A DNA stretch of 5,584 nt from Deltaproteobacteria bacterium (GTDB lineage: Bacteria > Desulfobacterota > Deferrimicrobia > Deferrimicrobiales > Deferrimicrobiaceae), in NCBI GenBank assembly GCA_025357175.1, contig JANXPS010000055.1, forward strand, positions 1 through 5,584, given 5' to 3'. Positions within the stretch are counted from its first letter, which is position 1. Each line of letters opens with the position of its first letter. The notes under the pieces were generated by a model. That model was not told the DNA's origin. It was given only the letters and a program-made list of their open reading frames with translations, and ran no database searches. Made by a program: the position numbers and the translations under genes. Below, piece by piece: positions 1-5,584 of this stretch.

Positions 1-930
<930 letters not shown>

Positions 931-936
931 GGGGCG

Positions 937-941
937 CCTCC
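937..941 (-). promoter_or_regulatory. Ribosome binding site of rpoC
   Basis: GGAGG on the minus strand, 6 bases before a TTG codon. It is a consensus Shine-Dalgarno at a suitable distance and decides the non-ATG start of rpoC. It lies in the 35-base gap after the rpoB stop; rpoB itself ends in two stops in tandem (TAATAA, 963-968). No terminator-like stem with a U-tract is present in this gap. Confidence 0.85.
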
Positions 942-965
942 GGTATCGTTAAACGGTACGGGTTA

Positions 966-5081
<4,116 letters not shown>

Positions 5082-5085
5082 CGTT

Positions 5086-5090
5086 TCACC
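5086..5090 (-). promoter_or_regulatory. Ribosome binding site of rpoB
   Basis: GGTGA on the minus strand, inside GGGGTGA, 4 bases before the ATG at 5081. It pairs with the 5' part of the anti-Shine-Dalgarno, so the short gap is acceptable. It is less canonical than the GGAGG sites of rplL and rpoC. It supports the 5081 start over the upstream ATG at 5129. Confidence 0.6.
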
Positions 5091-5116
5091 CCGGACGGTA
5101 CTGCAAGAGTTGAATT

Positions 5117-5145
5117 GAAGGGGGGGCATGACGCCCCCCCGCTTC
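5117..5145 (-). terminator. GC-rich hairpin in the rplL-rpoB gap, possible attenuator
   Basis: On the transcribed strand seven G and a C (5133-5140) can pair perfectly with a G and seven C (5120-5127) around a 5-base loop GTCAT. Three more pairs (GAA with TTC) extend the stem beyond a 2-base bulge. The bases after it (TTCAATTCAACTC) are only moderately T-rich and contain no T-run, so a full intrinsic terminator is unlikely, and rpoB lies just downstream with no evident promoter of its own. In E. coli a partial terminator and an RNase III site lie in the same gap and lower rpoBC expression relative to rplL; a similar role here is inferred from position. It could instead protect the rplL mRNA end or be a pause or processing site. 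Confidence 0.5.
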
Positions 5146-5165
5146 GTGCTTTTCTTGAAGAAAGG

Positions 5166-5540
5166 CTACTTGACCTCGGCGGTACCGCCGGCTTCCTCGA
5201 TCTTTTTCTTCATGTCTTCGGCAGCCTTCTTTTCGATGGCTTCCTTAAGCGGTTTCGGCACGCCCTCGACCAGGTCCTTGGCTTCCTTGAGACCAAGGCC
5301 CGTCAGTTCGCGGACGACCTTGATGACGTTAATCTTGTTGGCGCCGAAACCGGTGAGGATCACGTCGAATTCGGTCTGTTCCTCGACTTCGGCGGCGGCG
5401 GGGCCGGCGGCGGCTGCGGCGGCGGCAGGTGCAGCCGCGGTCACGCCGAAGCGGTCTTCAAGCGCCTTCACGAGTTCGCTGAGTTCGAGCACGGTCATGC
5501 TTTCGATGCTTGCGATGAATTCTTCCTTGTTGAAAGCCAT
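5166..5540 (-). CDS. rplL: 50S ribosomal protein L7/L12
   Basis: This is the stalk protein of the large ribosomal subunit, present in several copies as dimers on L10; it recruits and stimulates the translation GTPases (EF-Tu, EF-G, IF2, RF3). It has 124 residues, against about 121 for the family. The N-terminal helical dimerisation and L10-binding domain covers about 1-33. An Ala/Pro/Gly hinge covers about 35-50. The globular C-terminal domain covers about 53-124, with FDVILTGFGANKINVIKVVR at 58-77 and GLGLKEAKDLVE at 81-92. The factor-binding basic residues are present: K69, K74, R77 and K88, matching E. coli K65, K70, R73 and K84. The start is ATG, 9 bases after GGAGG, and the stop is TAG. 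It is the first complete gene in the window; rplJ is expected directly upstream and rpoB follows after 84 bases. Confidence 0.98.
   Translation of the reverse strand: MAFNKEEFIASIESMTVLELSELVKALEDRFGVTAAAPAAAAAAAGPAAAEVEEQTEFDVILTGFGANKINVIKVVRELTGLGLKEAKDLVEGVPKPLKEAIEKKAAEDMKKKIEEAGGTAEVK
5391..5438 (-). repeat. rplL: Low-complexity GCC-type codon run encoding the L7/L12 hinge
   Basis: Residues 35-50 of L7/L12 are almost all alanine, with one proline and one glycine breaking the runs, and are written largely with GCC and GCT-like codons, giving a near-triplet repeat in DNA. The flexible hinge of the family is normally Ala-rich, so the composition is expected. Such a tract could vary in length by whole codons between strains. 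Confidence 0.7.
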
Positions 5541-5549
5541 TTCTTGTAT

Positions 5550-5555
5550 CCTCCA
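5550..5555 (-). promoter_or_regulatory. Ribosome binding site of rplL
   Basis: TGGAGG on the minus strand, 9 bases before the rplL ATG. This strong Shine-Dalgarno suits a gene whose product is made in several copies per ribosome. The remaining bases to the window edge (5556-5584) show no clear promoter; they may contain the last codons of the preceding gene. Confidence 0.85.
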
Positions 5556-5563
5556 GATATTTT

Positions 5564-5584
5564 TCAGGCAGATTTTTGGGATCG
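5564..5584 (-). CDS. Possible extreme 3' end of the preceding gene (rplJ expected)
   Basis: One minus-strand frame from the window edge reads RSQKSA and then TGA at 5564-5566, 23 bases before the rplL start. In nearly all bacteria the gene directly upstream of rplL is rplJ (ribosomal protein L10), and both this spacing and a short basic/alanine tail would fit. Six residues cannot identify a protein, so this call rests on gene order alone. Confidence 0.25.
   Translation of the reverse strand, partial: RSQKSA

Noticed and set aside
942..962. Partly symmetric bases in the rpoB-rpoC gap (CGTTTAACG flanked by two similar TACCG stretches)
   Set aside because: The inverted repeat has only four base pairs with a one-base centre, and the flanking likeness is short; neither is enough for a terminator or operator call.
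5149..5165. Small A/T-rich palindrome (TTCT, TCA loop, AGAA) directly after the rplL stop
   Set aside because: About five A/T-dominated pairs would be too weak to fold stably; it is likely chance next to the much stronger GC hairpin.

Overview
The window is a stretch of a bacterial ribosomal-protein/RNA-polymerase operon (the rplL-rpoB-rpoC part of the classic rplKAJL-rpoBC cluster), lying entirely on the minus strand. In transcription order, right to left, it holds a complete rplL (ribosomal protein L7/L12), a complete rpoB (RNA polymerase beta subunit, 1371 residues from the preferred start) and the first 310 codons of rpoC (beta' subunit), which runs off the left edge. About 97% of the window is coding, and no coding sequence on the plus strand is credible.

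Organism: a GC-rich Gram-negative-type bacterium. The beta subunit carries both insertions of the proteobacterial kind, one at about residues 235-350 and one at about 940-1065. The beta' N-terminus reads like deltaproteobacterial proteins (a start resembling MEDLF, then EKPKDPL, then IRISIASP). The best guess is a former Deltaproteobacteria lineage (Desulfobacterota, Myxococcota or relatives) or a neighbouring phylum such as Methylomirabilota or Nitrospirota. This rests on recalled family resemblance, not on a search.

Layout: 5541-5584 is the leader of rplL with a strong Shine-Dalgarno and possibly the last codons of rplJ. rplL is 5166-5540. The 84-base gap at 5082-5165 holds a GC-rich hairpin that could attenuate transcription between the ribosomal-protein and polymerase genes. 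rpoB is 966-5081. A 35-base gap at 931-965 carries the rpoC Shine-Dalgarno. rpoC occupies 1-930 and starts with TTG.

How the genes work together: L7/L12 forms the ribosomal stalk that recruits translation GTPases. Beta and beta' form the two pincers and the active centre of RNA polymerase. Their joint transcription couples ribosome and polymerase synthesis, and the intergenic hairpin and differing ribosome-binding sites are the visible places where output could be tuned. All three reading frames are intact with conserved key residues. I found no mobile element, CRISPR array, tRNA, rRNA or novel system here; this is ordinary core genome.
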